DNA from: Lycocorax pyrrhopterus obiensis | Lineage: Eukaryota > Chordata > Aves > Passeriformes > Paradisaeidae | Assembly: GCA_014706295.1 (NCBI GenBank) | Contig: JACSVZ010000013.1 | Coordinates: 2,011,231-2,075,230 of the forward strand | Reading direction: 5' to 3' | DNA: 64,000 nucleotides | Shown: in pieces, positions 36,380 to 49,700 of the stretch | Numbering within the stretch: position 1 is the first letter of the stretch | How the letters are laid out: every line of letters starts with the position of its first letter | Notes under the pieces: model-generated | What the model was told of the DNA's origin: nothing | What the model saw: only the letters and a program-made list of their open reading frames with translations | Databases searched by the model: none | Position numbers and translations under genes: made by a program

Positions 36380-37960
36380 GACTGTGAAGTGCTTTATTCT
36401 CCTCACCCTGACCAGTTTTCTCTCTCATATCTAAATTAAGCTTATTCTGCTTTAAATTAAGTCAAATATCTTTTGTCTTAGCAATCACTGCCATTGGGAA
36501 TAAGCTGTTCTCTTCCTCCCTGTAACAGCTGATGTAGCAACAACTCACAAAATATCCTTTTTTTTCCTTTTTCCTTCTTTTTGGTGATGCAACCACAGCT
36601 CATCCATCCTTATCAGTGATGTTTTCTTCTACGATTCTTGCAGTTCTCCCTGGACGTTCTCCAGCTGGTCCATGCCTTCCCTAGATCCACTTCCCAAAGC
36701 CAGATTCCCTGCTGCTGAGGTCTCTCCCATGCTGAGCAGAGGGACAGAGACTCCTTGTGCCCCGCTGGCTGTGCTGCTGCCTGAGCAGCCAAACACGGCT
36801 TTGCCTTCCCCTCACGCTGCAGCTCTGTCAGCTCAGCTCCCTTCCCCTTCCACGACCACTCCCAAATCCTTTCCAAAGAGCTGCAACCCAACCAGCTCCT
36901 GTTCTGTCATTCACACAGGTGACTTCTCCTTCAGGAGTTCAATACATTGCACTCATTCCATCTCATCATATTTCTCCTATTTCTCCAGTTTAGCAAGATC
37001 ATTTTGAAACTTGCCTCTTTTCCCATCTACCCGGAGTCCTCCAGCACAACTGCTGCTCCCATTCCCAGTCTGCTCCCAGAAGAACCAACCCACCAGGCCC
37101 AAGGCTTTCCAGTTATTTAGAAGTTCTCTGTTTTCCCTGCATGGAAATGACTCCAGTGCTGCCTTTACAAAGAGTTTCACTCAGCCCCTGTGTCTGTCCC
37201 TGCCATCACAAGTTTACACCAACTCCAGACACGTCGCCGTGTCCCCCACGGGGCTTGATAAGCTGCTCTAGGGGGAAAGGAGGTTGGTGTGACAGGATTT
37301 GGTCCTGACAAAACCATTTCAGCTTGCTATTTATCTCCTTGTTATCTCCCAGCTGCTTGCAAATACTTTATCTGCTGTTAAGCAGATTGATGTCGAAATC
37401 CTCACACTCATTTTTTGCTTCCCTCCCAATTTTTTAGGCTTCCCCCCATCAGCACACAGGGTCTCTCACTCCTCAGACTGACCAGGGCTGAGCAACTTCC
37501 TCAGAGGTTGAAGAACTGACAGGAGAAATCCTAAAACATCTAATTTATCCAAGTATTCCCTATGTGTTTTTTCTCATTCTAGACTGAGATTGCAGTGCTG
37601 ATGTCTTTGCATTCCTGGTGTCTGCTGGGTTTTCAGGGCAGGGTCAAAAGCAGTGCAAAAAAAGAGCATTAAGGATTTCAGCCTTTGGTTTCACTCTCCA
37701 GAACATTTCCTGTGCACTGAGTCTCAAGTCAGCATTTTCTCCTGGCTTTTTCTTTCTCTGCTCCCCTCATCATCACTTGGAGCTTCAATCCCGTTCTGTG
37801 CCTCAGCTGTTCTGACTTTGTTGCTGTGTTTATCCTAAACTTTTGTACTTATCTCTGGCAATTTCATTCACAGATTTAAAATACCTTCCTCTCCTATCCA
37901 GGGCCTCTCTCTCTCTTTTATTCACACCCAGCAGTCCCAAATCAAAAGTATAATAATGTT
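36380..37960 (-). repeat. Old, long CR1-like LINE fragment, about 1.6 kb
   Basis: Scattered blocks match the complement of an old CR1 body in the expected order. The 3' part has 'cattgggaataagctgttct', then 'ctccagctggtccatgcctt' and 'gctgagcagagggacagaga'. The more 5' part, derived from the reverse-transcriptase region, has 'gacaggatttggtcctgaca', 'gcttgctatttatctccttg' and 'cagctgcttgcaaatacttt'. Still further 5' comes 'catctaatttatccaagtat'. No frame remains open, so it is a dead copy. It is the longest LINE remnant in the window. Limits are approximate, and different pieces could come from separate insertions. Confidence 0.55.
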
Positions 37961-40900
37961 CTCCAGAAGTAACTATAGAGTCCCTTAAATACTTTGTCCC
38001 TTCAGATTTGCTTCCCATAAGATCTTACTTATGAACTTTAGTCTAACAAATCACAGTATTTTTATATCATCCCTATTTCCTAAGGAATTTGAACTCCATC
38101 ATTCAAAATTGTTCATTAAAATATATCCCAAAGTCACAATAGCAAATTTATGAGCACTCTGTCATTTTATAATTGAGAAAAGAGCATTTCAACCCCACGC
38201 TGGGCAATTTCAAGAAATGCCACAAAATGCATTTATTTTATGAGGTGAAGGTGACAAGTTTTGAAATAATTACCAACTCCAAAACCAAACTGATAATGAT
38301 TTCTTTCTGTCAGCATCCCACTGCCCTCCCCAAATGCACCAACCTGGGCAGCTGGGAATGGCAGGAGGCTTTTGCAGGATTGGGAAGGGCATGGATAGGA
38401 AGCAGTGGTTGAGAAGCTTGGGCTCAGGAGTAAGGATTAATGTACATGAGATGATTGCACATGGCACACATAGGTAGGTCCCACACTACTTTAAAATAAA
38501 GGAATAAATAAAAATGCTTTGATCTTGACATTTTGGTAAAAGAGGCATGCCCAGCTTTTGTTCCCAGACCTGCTGTGGGTTCTCTTTTGGGATCTCAAGC
38601 TGTTCAACCTGTACTCCTCTACATGTATCTAAAAGGAAAAAAAATACATAACCCACAGCAAGCCCCGGTGAAAAATTAAAAATTGTTTGTAAACAGTTCT
38701 GAGCTTCCTTGATCAAAACTGCTGTTAAAAAAATTGGTAACTTCTGGATACTATCAGCAGAGAAATAAAAATGGAGTGCACAGTATTTCTTTTCGATGGA
38801 ACGTTGAGAAGATTTGCTTTTTTCTGATGCCTGCCAAGCTGCAATAAGAACCATATTTTCTGCATGAAATTTAACACCCAGAAGAAACTGTAAAGGACCA
38901 GAGGGTCTCCTGTCCCTCTACACTTATTACTGCTGTAAGCTCCATGAGCATATGGAAAGAACACGCTCTGGGTTGCCTGGAGATGATGTAAATACAGATA
39001 AGTGCATTCATCTGTTTAAAAAATGAATAAAAAGAAAAGAAAACCTACAGATTTTATTAAGTAAGTTATCAGAAAAATATGAAAGTACATCTTTGCAGTG
39101 CATCAGTCCAGGCACATCATTTTTTACATGTTTTATATGCTTTGGGTTTATTTTATATGCTTTAGCTGCACTGCGTATTTCTCAGGACTCAGGGAAAAAA
39201 ACCAACTTAATATTCTGACACAGAAAATTTATTTGGGTATTTCCCATTCTGATCCAACACATATCAATGGCCTAAGCCACATATTATCAGCCCCAAGAAC
39301 ATCATTCAAGAAACGACACTAAAGGATGGCAGGTGGTCAAAACCTGCTTTTGATCCTTCTTCTGCTTTCCATCATCCAGCTTTTCCTTCTCCAGCCCCCC
39401 CTAAGCCAGGCAAAGTGAGTGCAAATATTAACTCTAATATAGAAATTGTGCATGTTTCTCCACGAGCAGCTCCTCTTCCATCCCCAGATCCCTGAGATAA
39501 ACCAGCTGCTCCAGCCCAGAGCGGGGGAAATCCAAACAGATTACACTCAAGTACTGCTTTATGGGAGATTTAGGAGAGACCACAATAATCCTAAATCTGA
39601 TCCCATGCATGACACATGCCACGATTCCCTATATCCAGTGGTCCTTGCACACATCCCACTGCAGCTGTGAGCACATTATTCCCCAAGTCAGCCCTGATTT
39701 AAAGGCTCCCAAGTGATGAAGAGCCCCCCACATCATTTGACCATTTGTTTTTCACAAATAGCTCCTTTCAAAGCGAGAAACTCGCAGGAGAAAATGAAGT
39801 TGGCTCCCCTTAATTCAAGCTGGAGATTTAAGAGTTTGTCCCTGATGCAAACCGCACTGGAATGGAGAATTCCAGGAGCAACGCTGGGAAGCAGAAATGG
39901 GGCACCAGAAGGTCCACATGGGGAAAGGGCCTCGCCTGAAGCATTATCAAGTACAGAGAGCCTGTGCCAGGCACCCAAAATAAATGATGTGTCTTCACAG
40001 CAAACCAGTCTGATTCATTTCTGCTGAGTTAAGTCAGGGTATTATAAACAAACTCTGAACAAAAATACCTTTTTTGTTTACAAGGCTTTGCTTTCCAAAT
40101 TGTTGTCTCTAAAGATGGCATTTTCCAGACAGCTCAGGCCTCTGGATGCTGAGGAATCCTTTGGGAATGCACCTGGGTGGCTCCAGGACTTTCAGAGACC
40201 CAACTCTTGGCACCCATCCTTCCACAGGGACTGTGCCCACGGATCCCAAGGAAGGTAACTGCACAGGGAATGGGTTTGTACCCAAAGAGACAATTCCAGG
40301 ATCAGACCTCAGCCTTCATTTCGAGGGGCTTTAGTGGAAAACTACACAGCAAGATTAAACCTGCAGCAAAACGAGGATTAGTCCAGCCCTAGAGCAGGTA
40401 AGGAAGGACAAAAGCTGTTCTCATCCCAGAGAACACCCTGTCACCCCCTTTTCCCTGATCTCCCTGCCTGCCTTTATGAAGTTCGATCAAAAATTACATT
40501 TTGTTACAGCCCAGTCGTAAAAGTTTGGATGGAACCAAAAGAAATCTCCACTGGGCTGTAGCCTGTTAATGATACCGTGCTCTCCTCTGGCTCCCTGCCA
40601 GAGAGTGAACAGTGCCAACATTTGCAGACTTCCAACAGGAAATTAAATAACTGCCCTGTTGGAAATATAAACCCATTTACAGTGGTCAGGCTTGCATTTT
40701 CCAAAACAACGATACAGTTTGTGCACGTAAAGCTCGAGGAAAATTTGTCAGGAGATTCAGCCAAGCGAATATGAAACAAAGCCTTATGAAAAGGTGTTTT
40801 ACACAGGTCTCCAAATTAGAGCTTTGTCAGGTGTATTTCCTGCCCTGAGGCTTCCGTAGGAACAATTCTAGGGGCCTTTAGTGAGTGCTGCACACACATC

Positions 40901-41099
40901 CCCCACGGCTGAAGATTAACAGAGGTCCTGCTTATTTCATAATTTTCTATATTATTTCATTTACTTCTCAAGAAGTGTTTTGGGCAGTTTATAAAGTGCT
41001 GCTGCAGGCTTGGGAGAGCCTGGGCTTTATTTTTAACCTGTTTTGTGACTTTTGGTCAAATCTCTGCCCCACACTACCCTTCCTCCTCACACACTTCAT
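37961..41099. other. Gene-free stretch
   Basis: No exon, RNA gene or mobile element is recognised. AT-rich unique sequence predominates. Confidence 0.55.
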
Positions 41100-41430
41100 C
41101 ACACAGAATCATGGAATCCTGGAATGGTTTGGGTTGGAAGGGACCTTAAAGCTCATTCTGTTTCAACCCTGATACCTCCCACTATCCCAGGCTGCTCCAA
41201 GCCCCGTCCAGCCTGGCCTTGGACACTGCCAGGGATCCAGGGGCAGCCACAGCTTCTCTGGGCACCCTGTGCCAGGGCCTCAGCGCCTTCACAGGGAGGA
41301 ATTTATTCCTAATATCCAACCCAAACCTCCTGTCTTTCAGTTTGAAGCCATTCCCTGTGTCCTATTGCTAAATGTCCTTGTAAAAGTTTCTCTCCATCTT
41401 TCTTGAATATCTATTGAAGGGAGAAGCAAA
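41100..41430 (-). repeat. CR1 LINE 3' fragment with intact tail, about 330 bp
   Basis: It starts with the complement of the CR1 3' terminus ('cacagaatcatggaatcctg', then 'gaatggtttgggttggaagg' and 'gaccttaaagctc') and continues through 'cactatcccaggctgctcca', 'cagcctggccttggacactg', 'gggatccaggggcagccaca' and 'aatatccaacccaaacctcc' to about 41,430. It is the same subfamily as the copy at 1-230 and the best preserved minus-strand copy. Confidence 0.92.
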
Positions 41431-44400
41431 CTCCTGTCCCTATTTTAGTCGCTGGAGTTTCACCACTGCCATCACCACCACTGAGATCTACACTGGGGAA
41501 GTTCCAGAGAAAGGAGCCTCTTCCTTCCCAAGAGTTTTTACAGCCTGGACTGTTCCATAAACCTTGTCCAGGCCCCACAGCTACAACACACAATAAATAT
41601 TATATTCTGGAAGTATTACTGATTAGCAAATTTGACTTTTATCTTCATTTTTCTTCATCACCCAACTACTGCGATGTTTTTCCTCTGCCACCTCCCCTTC
41701 ATCTCCCTGCTGTTGCCATTTAGAGTCAGGAATGACATGGACACACAATCCAGGAGAAGAGGTCGGCAGAATATTCAGCAGTAGAATTTCCACACTTAAG
41801 GGATTAGAAAACCATCCTGCACATTTTTGCCAATACTAAGAGAGTGACAACTGTAGTGCTGTTCTTCGATATTATTTCTTTTCAAAGCAACACCCTGCAT
41901 GAGTGCAAACCAGCTACACCTCACCTATTCATTAATGAAACCTTCCCTGCATCCACTGTAAATAGTCTAAAGTTGCAGGTACAGAATGCCCCCCTCCCCC
42001 CAATAGTGCTACCCTGTATTTTTGCACAGTGGGGCCTTTCATTCAAGGATCTGAACTTGTATTACACAGGTGGGTAAACATTATTATCCAGCTTCAGTTG
42101 GATTGTTGCGAGTCCATGGCAAACCTGCAGCAGAGTCATTCCCTGCAGGGCAGATTTCCCTGGAGCCAGCACTCAGCCCTCTGGAGTAAAGATAACTCAC
42201 AAAAGAGTCTGTGGGATCGACCCACTAAGCAAGTTCCTCCCACTAATCAAAGTCATATGAAAAGAATTGCTCGAAAAAAGCCCATTTCCTTAAGAAACTC
42301 TTCTAAAATGGATTGAAGATTCACAAAAAGATATTATCTACATTTGTATTTTTCAAGCCTCACCTCAAGTTTTATGTGCAGTTCCATACAACTGAGAACT
42401 GTGCATGTATTTAATGCCAGCAAAGTAGAAAGACACCTCCACATCACTGCTTTTATTGCTCCTTCCCTGCTCTTCCACCACCCAAATTGGGTTGAGGCCC
42501 TTGAAAAAACGTGACCAGTGACACCACTCCTCTGGCATGCAATGAATGATTTGCATCTTTCAGATTCCCATTCTGCAGAAGTCATCGGACTTGGGAGCAG
42601 GAAAAAGCAGCACATTTGCAAGGGGCAGGAAAAGCAGCAGCAGGGGTAGAGCCCTAAAAAGCCCCTGTGAGCTCTTGGATGCCCCAGGACACCACTAAGC
42701 ACCAGCCAGGTCTCGCTTTCAAGTCTCACTGCCGTAAATGAAAAACAACTCCAAGTCTCACTCACTTAGGCCGTGCTCCAGGAAGGCACTCAGGCGGGAT
42801 CTAACGTTAAACACAGAACTGGGCCCGTGTAAATCAGCTGCACTGTTTACAGTTCCAATCTATGGGTAAGTGCTCCGCTGGACTGGGGCCTTGAGCAGTG
42901 ATTGTTATTTAACACTTTCTTTAAGTTACCCTGCCAGTTCCTGGTGCCTCAGCAAACTTCATCTCTTTCCCATCCGCTGCATCCCCTGTTGTTCCTTGAA
43001 CAAACACAGATGGCCCCAGTTTGAGCACTGAGATTCTGCCACCACAGCCATCTAGGAACCAGCAGATACTAAATGAAAAGGGGAGTTGCTGTTCTCAAAG
43101 TTTTCCTCAAGACAAGAATAAATCAGCACCATTCACTGGCAACAGAGAGAAAAAGGCAAAGGCAGGCAGTGGGGCAAAGGAGGCTGATAGGAAAGGGGAA
43201 ATCAAACCAGCCCCGAGGAGGAGGTAACAGCTTGAGGTGTTTGCCCTCCCCACAGCCACTGCCTGGGGAAGATCAGCGGGAGGAGTCCTCACTTCTTGCT
43301 GTGGCTGATAAAACACCAGCCCCTGCCACAGGATTTGCCTGCTGGGAACCACCAGAGACCTCTGCAGCAACGCCACTTTCCAGCTCTTCCAGCACCAGTT
43401 TGCCCAGAACAGCCTCCCACCAGTCTCTCCCTGCCAAGACTCATCGTCACAGCCCCCAGCCTCGGTGACAGACCAGGGATCCCAAGGACATCACCACAGC
43501 AGATGGACAGAGAAGCACCAGCAGCTCTTTGGCCTCTTCCCCATCTCTGCCACCACAAAGACACCAAGAGACAGCAGTGGAATGAGTTCAGTAATCAAAG
43601 GGAACCACTTCTTTTAAATCAAGCTGAAGAAACTGCTGAAACAGACCTCGGAATAGTCAGCAGGGGATCCCTTTGAAAAAACAAGACTCCCAAGGACCGT
43701 GAAGAAGAAAAACCACACTGGAGAGCAGAGATTAGAAAAGAGGAAGGAAACAGCATGAGGAGGAAGGAGTACCATGTGCTCTGCTGACTGCACCTCTTAA
43801 TTAAAAGAACACAAGTGTGGCTCAGTGAAGCAATGTTACTGCACATCCCTGCTACAACACACATTTCTAAAAGGGATATATTCCCGTTCTTCCAAATGCT
43901 GAAGGGTTTCCATTCATCTGGCTGCAGCATGTCACAGAACTGCATTACAGCAAGATAATCTCTAGAAAGCCTGGGCTGTTATTCATATATTGAAACATAA
44001 GTAAGATATTATTGGTTTGGAAGCTGTCAAGACACTTCTCTGTGTGCTGCAACAGAAGTCAGAATGAGACATTATCCAGTCCCTACCCAAGGCTTCCATT
44101 GGACACTGGAAAAATCAAAGCCCAGAAATCCTTTGGGGTGTTGACATTATTTTCTAAACTAAATCATCACCAGTGTAGTTCCCGTTCACATAAAACTAAT
44201 TTTATTTGAGATATAAAGCTTCTAATATAAACAAAGTTTCTGAAAGAAAAACAGGTCAGTCATTGTAGCTGCCATGGCAAATAATATTGCAGATTTTTCA
44301 TTTATTAATACCACTACAGGGTCTGGGCATGTGAACATCGGTAATCCTGGTCCCCAGTACCTTCTTCCCTGAAAAAGTAAAGTGGTACAGATGGATTTTT

Positions 44401-46710
44401 AATTTTTTTTAATAACCCCAGCCAGTAAAAACTGGAAAACAAGAAGAAAGCACTGAAAAGTGCACTGTTATTGGTGTGCCTGTATTGTATTAGCCCAGAC
44501 ATGTCTGTGCTTGGAAACAAATTGATTGCATCTCTTGGTAAATCAGCCTCTCTGTGGATAATGCACCAATCTCTCTCCAGATTAAAGAAGCAGCATCTGC
44601 TTGTAAACACAAACCAACTGAGGAGCTGGCACTGCTGCAGGACTTCATGGCTTGTGTTTCTCTGCTGTTCTTCATGTGCATGTAAGGATTGAAGTACAGC
44701 ACATCTCTAACACCACATCAGGGGCTTCAGGTAAACCTCTAACTGCCCCATGTGTACCAAAAAATGCATTTAAACAGAATTTTTTAAAAATAAAAGGCAT
44801 GCAAAGTATGTGACAGAGCACTTCCCATGGACTCTGTAACAATTCATTAACAGCATCGGGTACAGGATGCGTTTTTTCTGAATTTACATGAGTGTAAGGA
44901 AGAACAGGTTTGGTCAAAATATCCTCCTGTGGCTTTAAAGATCCAATTAGGCAAAGCACATTCCCAAAATGAAAGGGATGCTAATAGAAAACATCGAAGC
45001 AGTTGTTGGCTGACACAAGAATCCACTGAAACCCAAACAACCCCCCAGGACCTTGAATTGCCAATAGAAATGATCCATCAGAGCAGCTCAAAGGCACAGT
45101 CCCAAGTGTGCTCTGTTCCTCCGAAGGAATGTGAGTGAAAAAGCAGCTGCACTGTGGGATGGTGCCTTCAAACCTCCCAGCACTTCTGAATAAGCCTTTT
45201 ACCAAAGACACAGCAAATCCCAAAGTTCAGTGCACTTTCGCCTCCAAAGCTCAAACAGCTTGGTCCCACAGAGGGCAAGTTTGTCATTAAAACACGAAAC
45301 CCCCCAAAAAATAACAAAAAATCCACCCTGGCAAGCAGGCACAAACAGTGAATTTCCAAATATTTAGTGCTTGTGCTCTCCAGAGGTGACCCTTGTGCAT
45401 CTTCAGACATCCCAGTATCCAGAAATGAGATGGAAAGCCCCGAAATATCTTGGATTAAAACTGGCCGAGGTCAGAAGGTGTTGGTGCAGGCCAGAAAAGG
45501 GCTGCCAGACCCTCCCCTGCCAGGTGCACCCCTTTTCCAGCACATTTTCACCTGGGCTTATGTCCAAAATAAACCACTGAAGTCCCAAATCCCAAACATC
45601 AAAGATGAATGAGCACAAAGTATCTGAAATGTTTCCTAGTTTGGCTCAAAGTAGGAAATTCTGCAGAACTCAAGAAAGGATCAAGCTCTGCGCAACAGGA
45701 AAGAAACACTTGAAGCTGCCTCCCCTTTCACTTCATCTGAACAAATGTTTGATAGATTCAGGCAAAACGGAAAAATCCTGAAGATTATAAAATCCTTTCT
45801 CTACATACACAAAAATCACTCATTTCAGAACTCTGTGCAGTGATGAGAAAAGTAATAAAAGCCAAAAAAAGCCACGTAAGAGACTGAAACAGGAGTTGCT
45901 TCCCAGTCAAAATTTAAACACACAGCATTAAACTTTTCCTTTTTTATCTTTATAGTCCTTCGAACTGTGAAAAGTTCTTGCTCAAAGAACTACTGCTCTC
46001 TTTGAACTGCACATGAAATTATCAAATATAGGTTTCAAGAACAAATATTGTCTCAAGTTGCAACAGCTTTCACCAAGTACTGCAAATGTTTTCCTGACAC
46101 ACAAATGGAGTTAAAATTTGGAAAGTATTTCAAATCCCACATTCAGTCTGAGAAATATTCCTCACAGAAACAGTGTCTTTTCATTAGGATTTAACTGAAT
46201 TCTGTATTATTTATTAGCACACAAATCGGATGCCTTTTATTTTCCTAGTACACATTTTTGGAGGAAAAACTGGGGTATTATGGTTAAGGTTGGTAGAGAG
46301 CATGAGAACATATATGGAACAAAAAGTGCAACCATTTGCATTTGGCTGCTCATTTGAACCCCGTGAATATTTTTGGATAATATTTTGTTTGGAGAAATCC
46401 AATCCCCCCTGAGCAGCTTTTTTCCTGTATGCAAAGCCCTGGCTTTGTCCTGCCCTGGGCCAGCCATGGAAGAACCGACCCCGTGTGCTCCCACAGCCAG
46501 CACTGGAAGTGATGCTCGTCTTTCATCCCTGCAAGCCGAGCCAGCCCCACAGCACACACAGATCAAAACCATCCCTTCTCCCATGGCATTTGGTGCAGGA
46601 AGCAAAGGGAACACTAGATCCTGCTTGAAGACAAAATCCCAAGTATTCAAGTTTCACGCGTTCTGCAGCGGGTATTTCCCAGCTCTGGGAAAAGGGCACC
46701 GGCACAACCC

Positions 46711-46753
46711 CAGGACAAAAACCCACAGGACAAAAACCCACAGACAAAAACCA
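46711..46753 (+). repeat. 15-bp tandem repeat, about three copies
   Basis: The unit caggacaaaaaccca is repeated exactly at 46711-46725 and 46726-46740, then in a shortened third copy to about 46753. It is not linked to a mobile element. Confidence 0.9.
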
Positions 46754-49700
46754 TCTCGGTGGTACCAGTGGCCATTTGGACACCCATGAGTTGTAGCAGT
46801 GTAATGGAGCAAAACAAAACACTTCTCCCATTTCTTTAAGCACCACGTGTACTTTGAGTGCAACAAAGTCCATGAGAGGAGCTGCACTTCCCTGTTTTTC
46901 AGGATAAAGTATTCCAGAACACTCTGCACTGGTTCTCTGCTGGATGAAAAGTGTCTGGAAACAAAGCAGCAAAAGCATTTTCTAGGGAGAAAAAAAATTG
47001 GATTTGATTCTAAAAATAAGGAAAATACATCAAAGTAAATTTTCAGTGTACTTTCTTTGTGTAGTAGTAACAAGTACCATCATTAGCAGGACTGAGTTCA
47101 TTCTTTGGGGTTCTTTTAAGGCAATAATATCCCACACCAGGGGTGGGCACATCGTGACTTTCACGTGGAAAGCCTGTCTTCCTTTACACAGGAAATATTT
47201 CAGCTGGCTGAAAGCAACTGCCCACTAAAGTTAGTAAAAGATTCATTACATGCATCCTCTAAAGGATTCTGGCAGAAAATCTGTCAGGCTCTGCTGCTCA
47301 GATTGACTGTCTTAATCAGCACTGCTGGATGACTGAGCCATAACCAGGATCTTTAGGATCTTGCAGGTTCTTTAAAACAGCAAAGCAAGTAGAGATCAAA
47401 AACTATTTCCCGTGCTGCACCTCAGCCATCTTCAGTGTAATCCCCAACAGCTCTGGTGTCAGTAATTCCCAGTAAGAGCACAGCAACAACAGCAGGATAA
47501 TATCAAGCCTTGGTACCTGATGAAATGAAAGCTAAATTAGCACAATAATCCTTCAAGAACATAAGTGCCTTCTCAAGGAGCCTGACACCAGCTTATACAG
47601 GCAAGGGCAGAAAAAAGCCCATAAAATTCACTTCAGTGGGATAACGCAACAAAAGCTAAAGAAAGTTGAGCCTCCTATCACCACACATCCATCCCTTGCA
47701 ACATTTCAAATGATTTTACAGTTCTTCTGACAGATCTGTACATAGACACCTCTCAGCAAATTACATGGAATATATACACACTTAATCCCTCCCTGCACTG
47801 CCGAGACAGAATTCTTCCCCTCAGGCCTTGTCAGTTATTACAATTAGTCCAGGTGAAGTTACCCTTGATAATCTCAGGAGATAATAACTGGCAGCAGGAA
47901 TAGGATAACAGAACATCCGACAATTACAGGGTTTGGGTAGGGGATTTCTGTAGAGCTGACAACAAAATAAACAACACCTGATGTACAAACCTGTGCAGAA
48001 GCCTGAACTCTTGATTTTCCCAAAGCAAAGGCAGTGCCAGCATTGCTGTCCCTGCTGTGACCCTGCTGGATGGGCTGGGATGCCTGAGGCCACAGCTTCA
48101 CTCATTTACTGACAGAGAACAACCCCAGTTAAGACTTTGGTGCTGCGTTCTGTCAAAACTTTCTGAGAAGGGGGCTTGCTCTTGGAGCTACTCGTGGATT
48201 TTTAAAGTTGGATGTACCAGAGGTGCTCCACCATAAATATAACAGAGACAAAATTCACCCAGTGTTTAAGAGCTCCAAGCCCAGAGTCTTCAGAATGGCC
48301 TTGGATGAGAGAACTGAACAGAACTGAGTCTTCTCTCTTGGATGAGAGAACTCATCATGCCCCACAAGTGACAAAAGAGCAACCTTAAATGTTCAGGTTC
48401 CCAAAAACCCTTGTAAAGGTGTCCTGTTTACAGGAGTTACTTCCACCATGCGATATTGTTACCCAACCAAAGGCCTCAAGGCAAGGAAAAGCTGTCCGTT
48501 TGCAGGTGGTTTCTCCTTCTCTATTGAAGAAATTCCCTGAAAATTCACTTTACCTGCTATTGACACCGAGACCACCTTTTTTTCCTTCCCCCAGTACCAA
48601 CTCTCAACTTTTGAAGTTTTCAAGACAGATCAAAGAACCTCCCCAGAACCATTAGGACCTACAGAAATGTTGAAAGCAGAGCCACAAGTGTGATCAGTGC
48701 CAAATGCAGCTCCCCAGTGAAACCAGTTCAGGAAGGAAGGAATGGGCCAGTTCACTTAATGCCCAACCTAATTTGTCTCACCCTGAACAGCTCAACCAAC
48801 AAAATATTGATATTGACATTCCCTGGAGGTTTCCAGCCTGAAGGGTGAGGGGTTGGTCATACAGCTCCTCATATCAGGACTGTATTTGCTGCTGGGAAAA
48901 GTAGGAGGCAGATTTTAAGAGAAAATTTTTCAAGTTCTGCACATAAAATACTCTCAAGTTTGTGAACATTTTACTGCTGCTCAGGGTTCACTACACAGAG
49001 TCAGAAATACTCATTAGGATTTAAAAAAAGATCAATCACAAACGGAGAAGGGAAGAACATAAATCACATCCTACAACAGGCTCTCAAAAGGAAAAGGGAA
49101 AATCAGATAGCATCTCTCCCTATACAGCACAAGAAAATCAGTATTTTCTTTTAATCCCTGATGAAATACAATTTTGCTAATGACGAAGATTCCCCTATAG
49201 TGAGAGAATGCCTTTACAGCTTCTTCCCTTGCCTGGGCCTCTTTTTGGAGAATTTCTGTAGCAGAAGGGACTGAAAGAAGCAAAAACCCTTTAAGGGTTT
49301 TCACCAGGGTGTCCCAGGGCCTTCCTAAAGCTCTCTGCTGTACTAAGAATGCACTTTATACACAGGTAAAATGCTACTGTTCTTAATATACTGAAAAACA
49401 CTTTTTTTTCAACACAGCAACAAACCCTGTACAGAAAAGATAACGACAACATCCAGCTTATGGGAATGACCCAAAACTCAGGAGAAAAGGGGTCTGGAGC
49501 TCCAATGCACTGCTGCATCCACTAGAATGCATTCTGTTATCCCACAGCAGGTTTCAATTACTCATCTCTTAATCAACTTCAGATTGACTTATTTAAAAGG
49601 ATGCAATTTTAACAATAAATCTCATGGACAGTGTTAATTAAAAGCTAAATCTTGCCCTGAGCTGGACGCCCAAGGTCTATGAGAATGTTCACAGCCCATT

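Noticed and set aside
42970..43680. Overlapping plus-strand frames of up to 131 codons
   Set aside because: Several frames overlap in different phases on the same DNA with Ser/Pro/Gln-rich products and no domain. This is typical of composition-driven chance frames.
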